In this document: piece after piece, positions 1-5,491 of the stretch
Layout of the letters: the number at the start of each line of letters is the position of its first letter
Numbering within the stretch: position 1 is the first letter of the stretch
DNA from: Pseudomonadota bacterium
GTDB taxonomy: Bacteria; Pseudomonadota; Alphaproteobacteria; Rhizobiales; Beijerinckiaceae
DNA: 5,491 nucleotides
Assembly: GCA_021780015.1 (NCBI GenBank)
Contig: JAJXZN010000318.1
Location: 1 to 5,491, forward strand
Reading direction: 5' to 3'
Notes under the pieces: generated by a model
What the model was told of the DNA's origin: nothing
Databases searched by the model: none
What the model saw: only the letters and a program-made list of their open reading frames with translations
Made by a program: the position numbers and the translations under genes

Positions 1-2216
1 CAGAGCGCGCCGAAGTCGGAGAAGACCGCGCCCCTGAGACCGACTTCTCGCGGCAGATAGGGGATCGGGAAATCCGCTTCCGCCGAAGCGCCCCAGAATT
101 TGGTGCCGCCCAACGGATTGCCTGCCGGATCCAAGCCCGGCGACACGTCGCGCGGGCCGATGCCGTCAGGCTGGAAGCCGCGAACCAATTCCGGGCCCAT
201 GTTGAAGTTGTCGACGATCTTTGCCTCGCCCGAACCCCAATGGTTCAGAATACCGCCCTGGAAGTGCAGCACGCCGACAATTTCGTCATAGATATCATGA
301 TAATAGTGAAGGTCTGCGGTTGAACGGACATAACGCTCGTTGCCGCCGGCGCCGGCGATATCTTCGCGCCATTCGGCGTGGATGCCGTCCGTCGGATTGC
401 GATTGTTGTCGAGCGAATTGTACGACAGCGTAAAGCCCGGCATCGAGGTCAGCGTCACGCCTTGCGCCTGTTTCAGGGCCAGCGAGGCTTCGCCGTTCGT
501 CAAGCAGTTGAAGTTGAAGCCCGCCGCCGGAAAACCTCTGGCTTGAATGGCCGGATCCCAGCTCGGCGTGATCCCCCAGATCGGATTTGTACAGTCGTTA
601 TAGGGGAAGGCCGAACTGTTCGGGATCGAAATGTCCGACGAATAGATCGAATACCGGGGCGAGAAGGTGATCTCGTCGGTCACCGGCAAGCCGCCGCGCA
701 GCGTGCCGCCGACCATGAAGTCGTTATAGAATGCGTATTGCGACACCATGCTGTTCTTGGCGAAGACGTCGAAGCCCGCAGCAATCCGGTGATCGAGGAA
801 ATAGGGCTCGGTGAAGGAGAAGGTCACGCCTTCCGCATATTGCCCGAGTTGCACCGACAAGCGGGCAAACTGGCCGCGGCCCATGAAGTTCGTTTCCTGC
901 ACCGCGACTTCGCCGATAATGCCTTCCGCCGTCGAATAACCGCCGGAAACCGAGAACGAGCCGGTCGGCTGATCTTCGACTGTGACGACGACGACCACGC
1001 GATCCGGCGCCGAGCCGGGCTCGTTGGTGATCGTCACCTTCTTGAAGAAGCCGAGATTATTCAGCCGGCGTTCGGCGCGGTCGATGACCGCCTTGTTATA
1101 GGCGTCGCCCTCGCCGATATCGAATTCGCGGCGGATGACATAGTCGCGGGTTCGCGTATTGCCGCGAATATCGATGCGTTCGATATAGACGCGTGGCCCT
1201 TCGTCGATGACAAAGGCAAGACGAACCGTGCGGGTGACCGGATCCCGATCGCCGCGCGGATGAACCTGTGAAAAGGCATAGCCGTGGCGCATCACCTGCG
1301 TGGTCAGCGCATCGACGGTCTTTTGCACCTGATCGCCATTATAGATCTCGCCTTGCGACACGCGCAGATAGCCGCGTAGCGCATTGCCGTCGATGGCCGG
1401 GATGTGCGATTCGATATTCACCGCGGCGACGCGATATTGCACGCCTTCTTCGACGGTGATGGTGACGACATAGCCCTTCAGCGTCGGATCGTAGCGGGCG
1501 TCTGAGCCGATGACGTGGAAATCGGCATAGCCGTTTTTCAGATAGAAGCGACGGATCGCCTCGAGATCCGAAGCAATCTTGTCCGGATCATAGACGTCCG
1601 AGGATTTGAAAAACGACAGCCAGTCCATCTCCGTCGTCTGCATCAGATCGCGCAGTTTGCCGGACGAATAGACGTGGTTGCCGACGAAGTTGATCTGCTT
1701 CACGCCGGTCTTCGGACCTTCGTCGATATGAAAAACGACGTCGACACGGCCATTCGGCAGATTGACGATTCGATAAGTGACGGTCGCAGCCGCCTCGCCG
1801 GCGCGCCGGTAGAGGTCCTTGATGCGCTCGACGTCGGCATCGACGATCGTCTTGTTGAACGGGCCGTGATCCTTGGACTGGATCTCGCTCTGCAACTGCT
1901 CGGATTTGACCTTGCTGTTGCCCTCGAAGGCGACGCGATTGATGAGATTGTTTTCCGACACGCGAATGACGACGGCACGGCCTTCGTGCACGACCTGGAT
2001 GTCGGAGAACAGGCCGGTGGCATAAAGCGCCTTCACGCCGGCATTGATCGAAGCCGGATCGGCGCCGGCGAAATAGGAGGCGATCGTTTCGCTATCGACG
2101 CGATGGTTGCCCTCGACCTCGACGCCGGCGGCAAGAGCGGGAAGCGACGCCAAAAGCGGCGCCATGAGCACTACGGCGAGAAACCACCGGAACAGTTGAC
2201 CCCGAATAAATCGCAT
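1..2216 (-). CDS. bamA: BamA, outer membrane protein assembly factor (C-terminus cut off by window edge)
   Basis: BamA is the Omp85-family core of the BAM complex; it folds and inserts beta-barrel proteins into the outer membrane. I translated the minus strand from the ATG at 2216 and 738 codons are open to the left edge. Residues 1-29 form a signal peptide (Arg-containing start, hydrophobic core about 12-25, ALA cleavage site). Five POTRA domains follow at roughly 31-90, 91-167, 172-258, 262-340 and 343-416. The barrel starts near 418. Barrel marks are TEPYFLD (469-475) and the loop-6 VRGF motif (678-681), followed by PDGIGPRD. The last visible stretch, LPREVGLRGAVFSDFGAL, is a late strand, so by comparison with E. 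coli BamA (810 residues, VRGF at 660-663) some 80-100 residues are missing. The start is fixed: a TAG lies immediately upstream in frame, and the signal peptide begins at this Met. A GGGGA at 2227-2231 is a modest ribosome binding site. Identity is very secure. Confidence 0.97.
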   Translation of the reverse strand, partial: MRFIRGQLFRWFLAVVLMAPLLASLPALAAGVEVEGNHRVDSETIASYFAGADPASINAGVKALYATGLFSDIQVVHEGRAVVIRVSENNLINRVAFEGNSKVKSEQLQSEIQSKDHGPFNKTIVDADVERIKDLYRRAGEAAATVTYRIVNLPNGRVDVVFHIDEGPKTGVKQINFVGNHVYSSGKLRDLMQTTEMDWLSFFKSSDVYDPDKIASDLEAIRRFYLKNGYADFHVIGSDARYDPTLKGYVVTITVEEGVQYRVAAVNIESHIPAIDGNALRGYLRVSQGEIYNGDQVQKTVDALTTQVMRHGYAFSQVHPRGDRDPVTRTVRLAFVIDEGPRVYIERIDIRGNTRTRDYVIRREFDIGEGDAYNKAVIDRAERRLNNLGFFKKVTITNEPGSAPDRVVVVVTVEDQPTGSFSVSGGYSTAEGIIGEVAVQETNFMGRGQFARLSVQLGQYAEGVTFSFTEPYFLDHRIAAGFDVFAKNSMVSQYAFYNDFMVGGTLRGGLPVTDEITFSPRYSIYSSDISIPNSSAFPYNDCTNPIWGITPSWDPAIQARGFPAAGFNFNCLTNGEASLALKQAQGVTLTSMPGFTLSYNSLDNNRNPTDGIHAEWREDIAGAGGNERYVRSTADLHYYHDIYDEIVGVLHFQGGILNHWGSGEAKIVDNFNMGPELVRGFQPDGIGPRDVSPGLDPAGNPLGGTKFWGASAEADFPIPYLPREVGLRGAVFSDFGAL

Positions 2217-2239
2217 CTACGCCCGGTCCCCGCATTTCG

Positions 2240-2269
2240 ATCTAACTTTGCTGCCGATGGCCATCTCAA
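2240..2269 (-). promoter_or_regulatory. Weak sigma70-like promoter candidate for bamA
   Basis: Reading the minus strand, TTGAGA (2269-2264, five of six to TTGACA, preceded by C as in many alphaproteobacterial -35 boxes) is followed after 18 bases by TTAGAT (2245-2240, three of six to TATAAT). Transcription would begin near 2233, giving a leader of only about 16 bases before the bamA ATG. The -10 match is poor, and a pair this weak is expected by chance in a 400-base spacer. Confidence 0.22.
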
Positions 2270-2345
2270 GCGCCAACCCGCAACACCCACCCAAGTCAGT
2301 CTTCGGACTACCTCCCGGCGCTTGCGACGGGCTGTCGGTCCGGAA

Positions 2346-2367
2346 CGCGGCCTCAAACTTGGCCGCG
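2346..2367 (-). repeat. GC-rich perfect 7-bp stem-loop upstream of bamA
   Basis: CGCGGCC at 2346-2352 is exactly complementary to GGCCGCG at 2361-2367, with an 8-base loop. All seven pairs are G-C, so the minus-strand transcript could form a stable hairpin about 130 bases before the bamA start. No T-run follows on the minus strand, so it does not look like an intrinsic terminator. Its role is unknown. Confidence 0.4.
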
Positions 2368-2378
2368 CGCTTTGTTCT

Positions 2379-2397
2379 GGCGGCTTTTTCGCCCGCC
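2379..2397 (-). repeat. Short bulged stem-loop with A-rich loop
   Basis: On the minus strand GGCGGGC, a GAAAAA loop and GCCGCC can pair as two GGC/GCC blocks with one bulged G. It lies 11 bases from the stem at 2346-2367, so the two would sit in tandem in a bamA leader transcript. No U-tract follows it in the minus direction. Function is unknown and a chance origin in GC-rich DNA is possible. Confidence 0.28.
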
Positions 2398-2421
2398 ATC
2401 CTGCCAGCCCCAAGCTCCGCT

Positions 2422-2450
2422 TCTACAGGGTTTGACATTTACCCTGCAAA
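2422..2450 (-). repeat. CAGGGT-N9-ACCCTG inverted repeat (operator or RNA hairpin candidate)
   Basis: A perfect 6-bp dyad, CAGGGT at 2426-2431 and ACCCTG at 2441-2446, has a 9-base centre. In minus-strand RNA the stem extends to 10 bp with two G-U pairs (arms 2450-2441 and 2431-2422). The 21-base DNA dyad has the size of a typical dimeric regulator site. In RNA, the loop (AAATGTCAA) contains the ATG of the small frame at 2438 and the stem holds an AGGG that could act as its ribosome binding site. The dyad is visible; its role is inference. Confidence 0.4.
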
Positions 2451-2608
2451 TGCCGTTTGGCGGTGCGGCGTCGTTTTCGGAGCTGCGTGGCGAGTAAGAC
2501 ACGCTTAATCCTCTCAGCGTCGCGTTAAGAGGCATGGTTAACTGCGCTTTTCGGCGCACGCGTCCCCACGCCAATCACCCTCCGACAAACGACGGGCAGC
2601 CCCCAACG

Positions 2609-2631
2609 GCCTTGTGCCGCAAGCGCAAGGC
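2609..2631 (-). terminator. Hairpin just downstream of rseP, without U-tract
   Basis: GCCTTGTGC (2609-2617) and GCGCAAGGC (2623-2631) flank a 5-base loop. As minus-strand RNA this gives six pairs, one C-A mismatch and two pairs, beginning 11 bases after the rseP stop codon. The position suits a 3'-end structure: partial terminator, mRNA stabiliser or processing site. The bases after it on the minus strand (CGTTGGGGG) contain no T-run, so it is not a standard intrinsic terminator. Confidence 0.3.
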
Positions 2632-2642
2632 GCGGCTTAGAA

Positions 2643-3770
2643 TCACTTCGTCAGCCGCAAGATATCGTTGTATGTCGCCAAGATCATCAGACCCAGCACG
2701 AAGGTCAGGCCGATTCGAAAGCCGACCTGCTGGATCTTTTCATTCAGTGCCTTCCCCCGAACGGCTTCGATTGCGTAATAGACCAGATGCCCGCCATCGA
2801 GCAGCGGGATCGGCAACAGATTGAGGATTCCAATTGAAATTGACAAAACCGCGGCAAGATTAAGAAGCGCTGCGAATCCGACCTTGGCCATTTCCCCGGA
2901 GACCTCGGCAATCCGGATCGGCCCGGAGAGTTGATCGGTCGATTCACGGCCGAGAATCAGCCCCCGCGCATAGGCTCCGGTCTGCTCGATGATGTACCAG
3001 GTTTCGCCGGTGGCGAGTTCGAAGGACTGGACGACGCCATAGCGCTGGATATGCCAATTGTCCGACGTTGCCTTGGCCTCGACGCCGAGCACGCCCACGT
3101 CCGACAGGCCGATCGCCGTCGTCATGCTGCGCCGGCGCGGCGTCGCGACCAAAGTGACGTCCCGCCCCTGCCGTGCGACGACGAAGCTCAGCGGCACGCC
3201 GCTCGAGCCTTGAACGATGCGCTGCACGTCCTCGAAACTGTCCACCTTGCGGCCGTCGACGGAGACGATCACGTCGTCGGGACGGAAGCCCGCAGCTTCG
3301 GCGGCACTGTCATGCGAGATCTTGGCAACCTGCGGCACCAGTACGCCGCGGCCATGGATGGCAAAAATTCCGGTGAAGATGACGATCGCCAAAACGAAAT
3401 TGGCCAGCGGGCCGGCCGCGACGATGGCCGCGCGCTTCCATACGCTCTGGCCGAAGAACGTGACTTTCTTCTCCGCCGCCGGCATCGCCGTCACGGCCTC
3501 GGTATCGGTCATCGAGGCGCCGTTGGCGTCGCCGTGGAACTTCACATAGCCGCCGAGCGGCAGCGCGGCGAGCCGCCAGCGGGTGCCCCAGCGATCAATG
3601 AAATGAGCGATTTCCGGTCCGAAGCCGAGCGAGAACGTATCGACCTTCACGCCGCAGAGCCGGCCGATGAGGAAATGCCCCATCTCGTGAAAAAAGACGA
3701 CGATGCTGAGAACGAAGAGAAACGGCAGGATCGAGCCGGCGGCAGAAGCGAGATGGGCCGTGATGGACAT
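2643..3770 (-). CDS. rseP: RseP, inner-membrane zinc site-2 protease
   Basis: RseP (M50 family) cuts substrates within the membrane; in E. coli it cleaves anti-sigma factor RseA after DegS, and it also clears remnant signal peptides. The 375-residue product has HEMGH at 28-32 inside TM1 (zinc ligands H28 and H32, catalytic E29), a second hydrophobic segment about 112-137 (AAGPLANF), one PDZ domain about 142-212, TM3 about 299-319 ending in NLLPIP, the third zinc ligand D325 in LLDGGH, and TM4 about 351-366. All catalytic residues are present. Many gammaproteobacterial homologues are about 450 residues with two PDZ domains; a single PDZ and a shorter chain are common in alphaproteobacteria. 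The start is well supported by AAAAAGGA five bases upstream. The gene lies 78 bases after dxr with no terminator visible between them, so cotranscription is likely. Its substrate in this organism cannot be read from the window. Confidence 0.96.
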   Translation of the reverse strand: MSITAHLASAAGSILPFLFVLSIVVFFHEMGHFLIGRLCGVKVDTFSLGFGPEIAHFIDRWGTRWRLAALPLGGYVKFHGDANGASMTDTEAVTAMPAAEKKVTFFGQSVWKRAAIVAAGPLANFVLAIVIFTGIFAIHGRGVLVPQVAKISHDSAAEAAGFRPDDVIVSVDGRKVDSFEDVQRIVQGSSGVPLSFVVARQGRDVTLVATPRRRSMTTAIGLSDVGVLGVEAKATSDNWHIQRYGVVQSFELATGETWYIIEQTGAYARGLILGRESTDQLSGPIRIAEVSGEMAKVGFAALLNLAAVLSISIGILNLLPIPLLDGGHLVYYAIEAVRGKALNEKIQQVGFRIGLTFVLGLMILATYNDILRLTK

Positions 3771-3775
3771 TTCAT

Positions 3776-3783
3776 TCCTTTTT
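3776..3783 (-). promoter_or_regulatory. Strong ribosome binding site of rseP
   Basis: On the minus strand AAAAAGGA ends five bases before the ATG at 3770. It is the clearest Shine-Dalgarno sequence in the window and fixes the rseP start. An overlapping ATG four bases nearer to it (ATGAAATG) is out of frame. Confidence 0.75.
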
Positions 3784-3848
3784 CGCGCGCCGCGGCAGGT
3801 TTCGGCCCCGACGCAACCAGGGCGAGCATCAGTGCCGGCCCTTTTTGG

Positions 3849-5093
3849 TTAGCAAGTCGTTAACATGCCGAAACCGCGCCCCTCCGCCAAGAGGGTCCGG
3901 GCGCTTTCTCTTGCGATATGGTCAACGGCCAAAGCCTCTTCCACGGACGAAGGCTCGCTCGCCGTCCCGTCGCGCAAGGCCGCCTCGCAGCAGGCCTCGA
4001 CCAAGCGGGCAATATCGTGAAACGAAATGCGGCGGTTGAGGAAGGCTTCGACGGCGATCTCGTTGGCGGCATTGAGGACGGTCGGCAGGCCCCGTCCCGT
4101 GCGCAAGGCATCGAGCGCCACCCGGAGCGCCGGAAACCGGGCAAAATCCGGCCGCTCGAAGGTCAATTGTCCGACGGCGGCGAGATCGAGACGGCGGGCG
4201 CCGGTCTTCAGCCGCTCGGGATAAGCAAGACAATGTGCGATCGGCACCCGCATATCGGGCGCGGCAAGGCCGGCGGTGACCGATCCGTCGCGGAAGGCGA
4301 CCAGACCATGGACCACCGATTGGGCATGGACAAGGACATCGAGACGCTCCGCCTCGATTCCAAAAATATGATGCGCCTCAATGATTTCCAAGCCTTTGTT
4401 CATAAGGCCGGCGGAATCGACCGTCACTTTCGGACCCATCGCCCAATTGGGATGTTTCAGCGCCTGCTCCGGCGTCGCCTTGGCGATCGCCTCGGCGCTC
4501 CAGGCGCGGAACGGTCCGCCCGAGGCGGTGAGCGTCATCATTTCGATCGTCTCGGGCTCGGCGTCGCCCAGAGCCTGAAAAATCGCATTATGCTCGCTAT
4601 CCACCGGGAGGAGTTGCGTGCCCATCGCCTTAGCCTGGCGGATGAAGGCGGCACCGGCGCAAACGAGACATTCCTTATTGGCGAGGGCAATGGTCCGCCC
4701 GGCCGACAGAGCCGCATAAGTCGGCTCGACCCCGGCCGTGCCGGCGATGGCGCCCATCACAATATCGGCGGGATGCAGCGCCGCCTCGACCACCGCGGCG
4801 CGGCCAGCCGCGGCTTCGATGCCGCTGCCGTTCAGGGCCTGCTTCAAAGCGCTATAACCCGAATCGTCCGCCAGAGCCGCGAATCGCGCGCCGAGCTCTC
4901 TCGCGACCCTGGCCAACGCGATCGGATCGCGACCGCCGGCGACCGCGACGACATCGAAAGCACCGGCGGAATTCTTGATGATGTCGGCCGTCGAGGTGCC
5001 GATCGAGCCGGTGGCGCCCAGCACCACAATACTGCGCGGCGGCGCCTTCGGCGGCAGGCGGCGCGGATTTTCGACGTCAAGTCCCAGGGTCAT
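3849..5093 (-). CDS. dxr: 1-deoxy-D-xylulose 5-phosphate reductoisomerase (DXR)
   Basis: DXR converts 1-deoxy-D-xylulose 5-phosphate to 2-C-methyl-D-erythritol 4-phosphate with NADPH and a divalent metal; it is cytosolic, the committed MEP-pathway step and the target of fosmidomycin. Numbering from the ATG at 5093 (414 residues; E. coli 398): NADPH-binding GATGSIG at 26-32, ANKE ending at 141, metal and substrate site DSE at 165-167, SGGPF at 191-195, the flexible loop HPNWAMG at 214-220 with its Trp, and DSAGLMNKGLE at 226-236 with N232, K233 and metal ligand E236. NAANE near 341-345 and the C-terminal helical domain follow. A 20-residue tail precedes the Rossmann fold. The alternative start is TTG at 5108 (419 residues), which would overlap cdsA by 10 bases and has AAGG nine bases upstream; I prefer the ATG, five bases after the cdsA stop. 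Either way dxr is tightly coupled to cdsA. Two motif positions differ from E. coli (DSAG for DSAT, HAQS for HPQS), but the catalytic ligands are intact. Confidence 0.96.
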   Translation of the reverse strand: MTLGLDVENPRRLPPKAPPRSIVVLGATGSIGTSTADIIKNSAGAFDVVAVAGGRDPIALARVARELGARFAALADDSGYSALKQALNGSGIEAAAGRAAVVEAALHPADIVMGAIAGTAGVEPTYAALSAGRTIALANKECLVCAGAAFIRQAKAMGTQLLPVDSEHNAIFQALGDAEPETIEMMTLTASGGPFRAWSAEAIAKATPEQALKHPNWAMGPKVTVDSAGLMNKGLEIIEAHHIFGIEAERLDVLVHAQSVVHGLVAFRDGSVTAGLAAPDMRVPIAHCLAYPERLKTGARRLDLAAVGQLTFERPDFARFPALRVALDALRTGRGLPTVLNAANEIAVEAFLNRRISFHDIARLVEACCEAALRDGTASEPSSVEEALAVDHIARESARTLLAEGRGFGMLTTC

Positions 5094-5098
5094 ACGCT

Positions 5099-5491
5099 CT
5101 ACATCCAATGAAACAGGCCTTCGGCCGGCGTCGGAAAAGCCCGCAGCACGCCGAGCACGGCCGCGAAGACGACCGTGGCGGTGAAACCGTCGACACGATC
5201 CATGAGGCCGCCATGGCCGGGAATGAAATTACTCGAATCCTTTGCCCCGAAGCGGCGCTTCATCCAAGATTCAAACAGGTCGCCAAGCTGCGAGACCGTC
5301 GCCAGAACCAGGCCGAGGCAAAACAGGGCCGGGCTTGGCGCCAGCGTCTCAAGCTGGCTGTACTGCGCGGCAAAAACGAGAAAGCCAAGGCCGATCAAGG
5401 CCCCAGCGAGAATGCCGACGCCTGTCCCGGACCAGGTCTTCGACGGCGAAATATGCGGCAGGAATTTCGGGCCGCCGATCAGCCGGCCGGC
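5099..5491 (-). CDS. cdsA: CdsA, phosphatidate cytidylyltransferase (N-terminal part outside window)
   Basis: CdsA is the integral inner-membrane enzyme that makes CDP-diacylglycerol from CTP and phosphatidic acid, the branch point to all major phospholipids. The minus-strand frame is open to the right edge and shows the last 130 residues, a little under half of a typical 270-285-residue protein. The visible part starts AGRLIGGPK, followed by SPSKTWSG (15-22), two hydrophobic segments, and the full family signature SWMKRRFGAKD...PGHGGLMDRVDG at 75-102, including the conserved K-R, K-D and D-R-x-D residues that bind metal and nucleotide. A final hydrophobic segment and a short tail end at TAG (5101-5099). 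The internal TTG at 5398 is not the start, because the frame and family similarity continue upstream of it. In related genomes frr and uppS usually precede cdsA; they are not visible here. Confidence 0.97.
   Translation of the reverse strand, partial: AGRLIGGPKFLPHISPSKTWSGTGVGILAGALIGLGFLVFAAQYSQLETLAPSPALFCLGLVLATVSQLGDLFESWMKRRFGAKDSSNFIPGHGGLMDRVDGFTATVVFAAVLGVLRAFPTPAEGLFHWM

Larger units (their letters stand above)
2217..2438 (-). other. Doubtful 73-codon reading frame directly upstream of bamA
   Basis: This frame starts with ATG at 2438 and ends with TAG at 2219-2217, directly against the bamA ATG and in the same frame. An AGGG lies 3 bases before its ATG. The product would be polar and Ala/Gly/Lys/Arg-rich, with no membrane segment, signal peptide or family I recognise. 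It uses the rare Arg codons AGA and AGG, and its third-position GC is only moderate. It may be non-coding spacer, a leader peptide coupled to bamA, or, least likely, an N-terminal extension cut off by an amber codon. I lean to non-coding. Confidence 0.13.
2217..2642 (-). promoter_or_regulatory. Long rseP-bamA spacer, probable bamA leader region
   Basis: This 426-base stretch separates the rseP stop from the bamA start, while the other gene junctions here are 78 bases and about 5 bases. I recognise no protein family in it on either strand. It contains a hairpin just after rseP (2609-2631), an inverted repeat (2422-2450), two GC-rich stems (2379-2397 and 2346-2367), and a weak promoter-like pair (2240-2269). 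Its size and content suggest bamA has its own promoter or a structured 5' untranslated region. That is inference; only the gap and the repeats are seen directly. Confidence 0.4.

Noticed and set aside
2342..2375. GGAAC on the plus strand as an EcfG-type general stress promoter -35
   Set aside because: No GTT -10 element lies at 16-17 bases, and it points away from bamA with no gene downstream on that strand.
378..2435. Two long plus-strand reading frames (378-1271 and 1515-2435) opposite bamA
   Set aside because: Their codons are in exact complementary register with bamA codons. They stay open because bamA rarely uses TTA, CTA or TCA. The products are Arg/Asp/Ala-rich with no domain, while the minus strand gives a textbook BamA.
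2432..2460. TTGACA on the plus strand as a -35 box
   Set aside because: The hexamer at the right distance (GTTTGG region) does not resemble a -10 box, and no plus-strand gene follows.
2505..2541. Three TTAA boxes, resembling CtrA half-sites (TTAA-N7-TTAA)
   Set aside because: The spacings are 16 and 9 bases, not 6-7, so the CtrA consensus is not met on either strand.
2171..2574. Other short minus-strand frames in the spacer (2171-2413 and 2353-2574)
   Set aside because: They overlap each other and bamA in other phases, are Arg-rich and low in complexity, and show no family resemblance.
3771..3848. Possible terminator or extra gene between dxr and rseP
   Set aside because: The only pairing is a 5-bp AGGGC/GCCCT stem with a 14-base loop and no U-run. 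The small frame starting near 3829 overlaps rseP out of frame and has no coding character.
2931..5111. Long plus-strand reading frames opposite rseP (2931-3863) and dxr (3918-5111)
   Set aside because: They have the same exact-register antisense relation to the real genes, and no recognisable protein features. They are shadows of GC-rich codon use, not overlapping genes.

Overview
The window is a chromosomal housekeeping segment from an alphaproteobacterium, most likely of the order Hyphomicrobiales (Rhizobiales). The evidence is the gene order cdsA-dxr-rseP-bamA, a short RseP with one PDZ domain, the alphaproteobacterial style of the BamA sequence (TEPYFLD, VRGF, LPREVGLRGAVF), and GC-rich coding DNA with few TTA, CTA or TCA codons. 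Family or genus cannot be fixed by eye.

All four genes are on the minus strand, so transcription runs from the right edge to the left. From right to left: the 3' part of cdsA (5491-5099, 5' end outside the window); dxr (5093-3849), almost touching or overlapping cdsA; a 78-base gap; rseP (3770-2643) with a strong ribosome binding site; a long non-coding stretch (2642-2217); and bamA (from 2216), which runs off the left edge without its last barrel strands.

The genes belong to envelope biogenesis. CdsA makes CDP-diacylglycerol for phospholipids. Dxr catalyses the committed step of the MEP isoprenoid pathway, which feeds undecaprenyl carrier lipid. RseP is the inner-membrane site-2 protease of regulated intramembrane proteolysis. 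BamA is the core of the outer-membrane protein insertion machine. This is the conserved proteobacterial envelope cluster, in the cdsA-dxr order rather than the E. coli dxr-uppS-cdsA order.

The only part not explained by standard genes is the 426-base rseP-bamA spacer. It holds several inverted repeats, a weak promoter-like pair close to bamA, and a 73-codon reading frame. The start of that frame lies in a hairpin loop and its stop codon directly abuts the bamA start. I see no RNA genes, CRISPR arrays, mobile elements or new multi-gene system. The long plus-strand reading frames are complementary shadows of the real genes.
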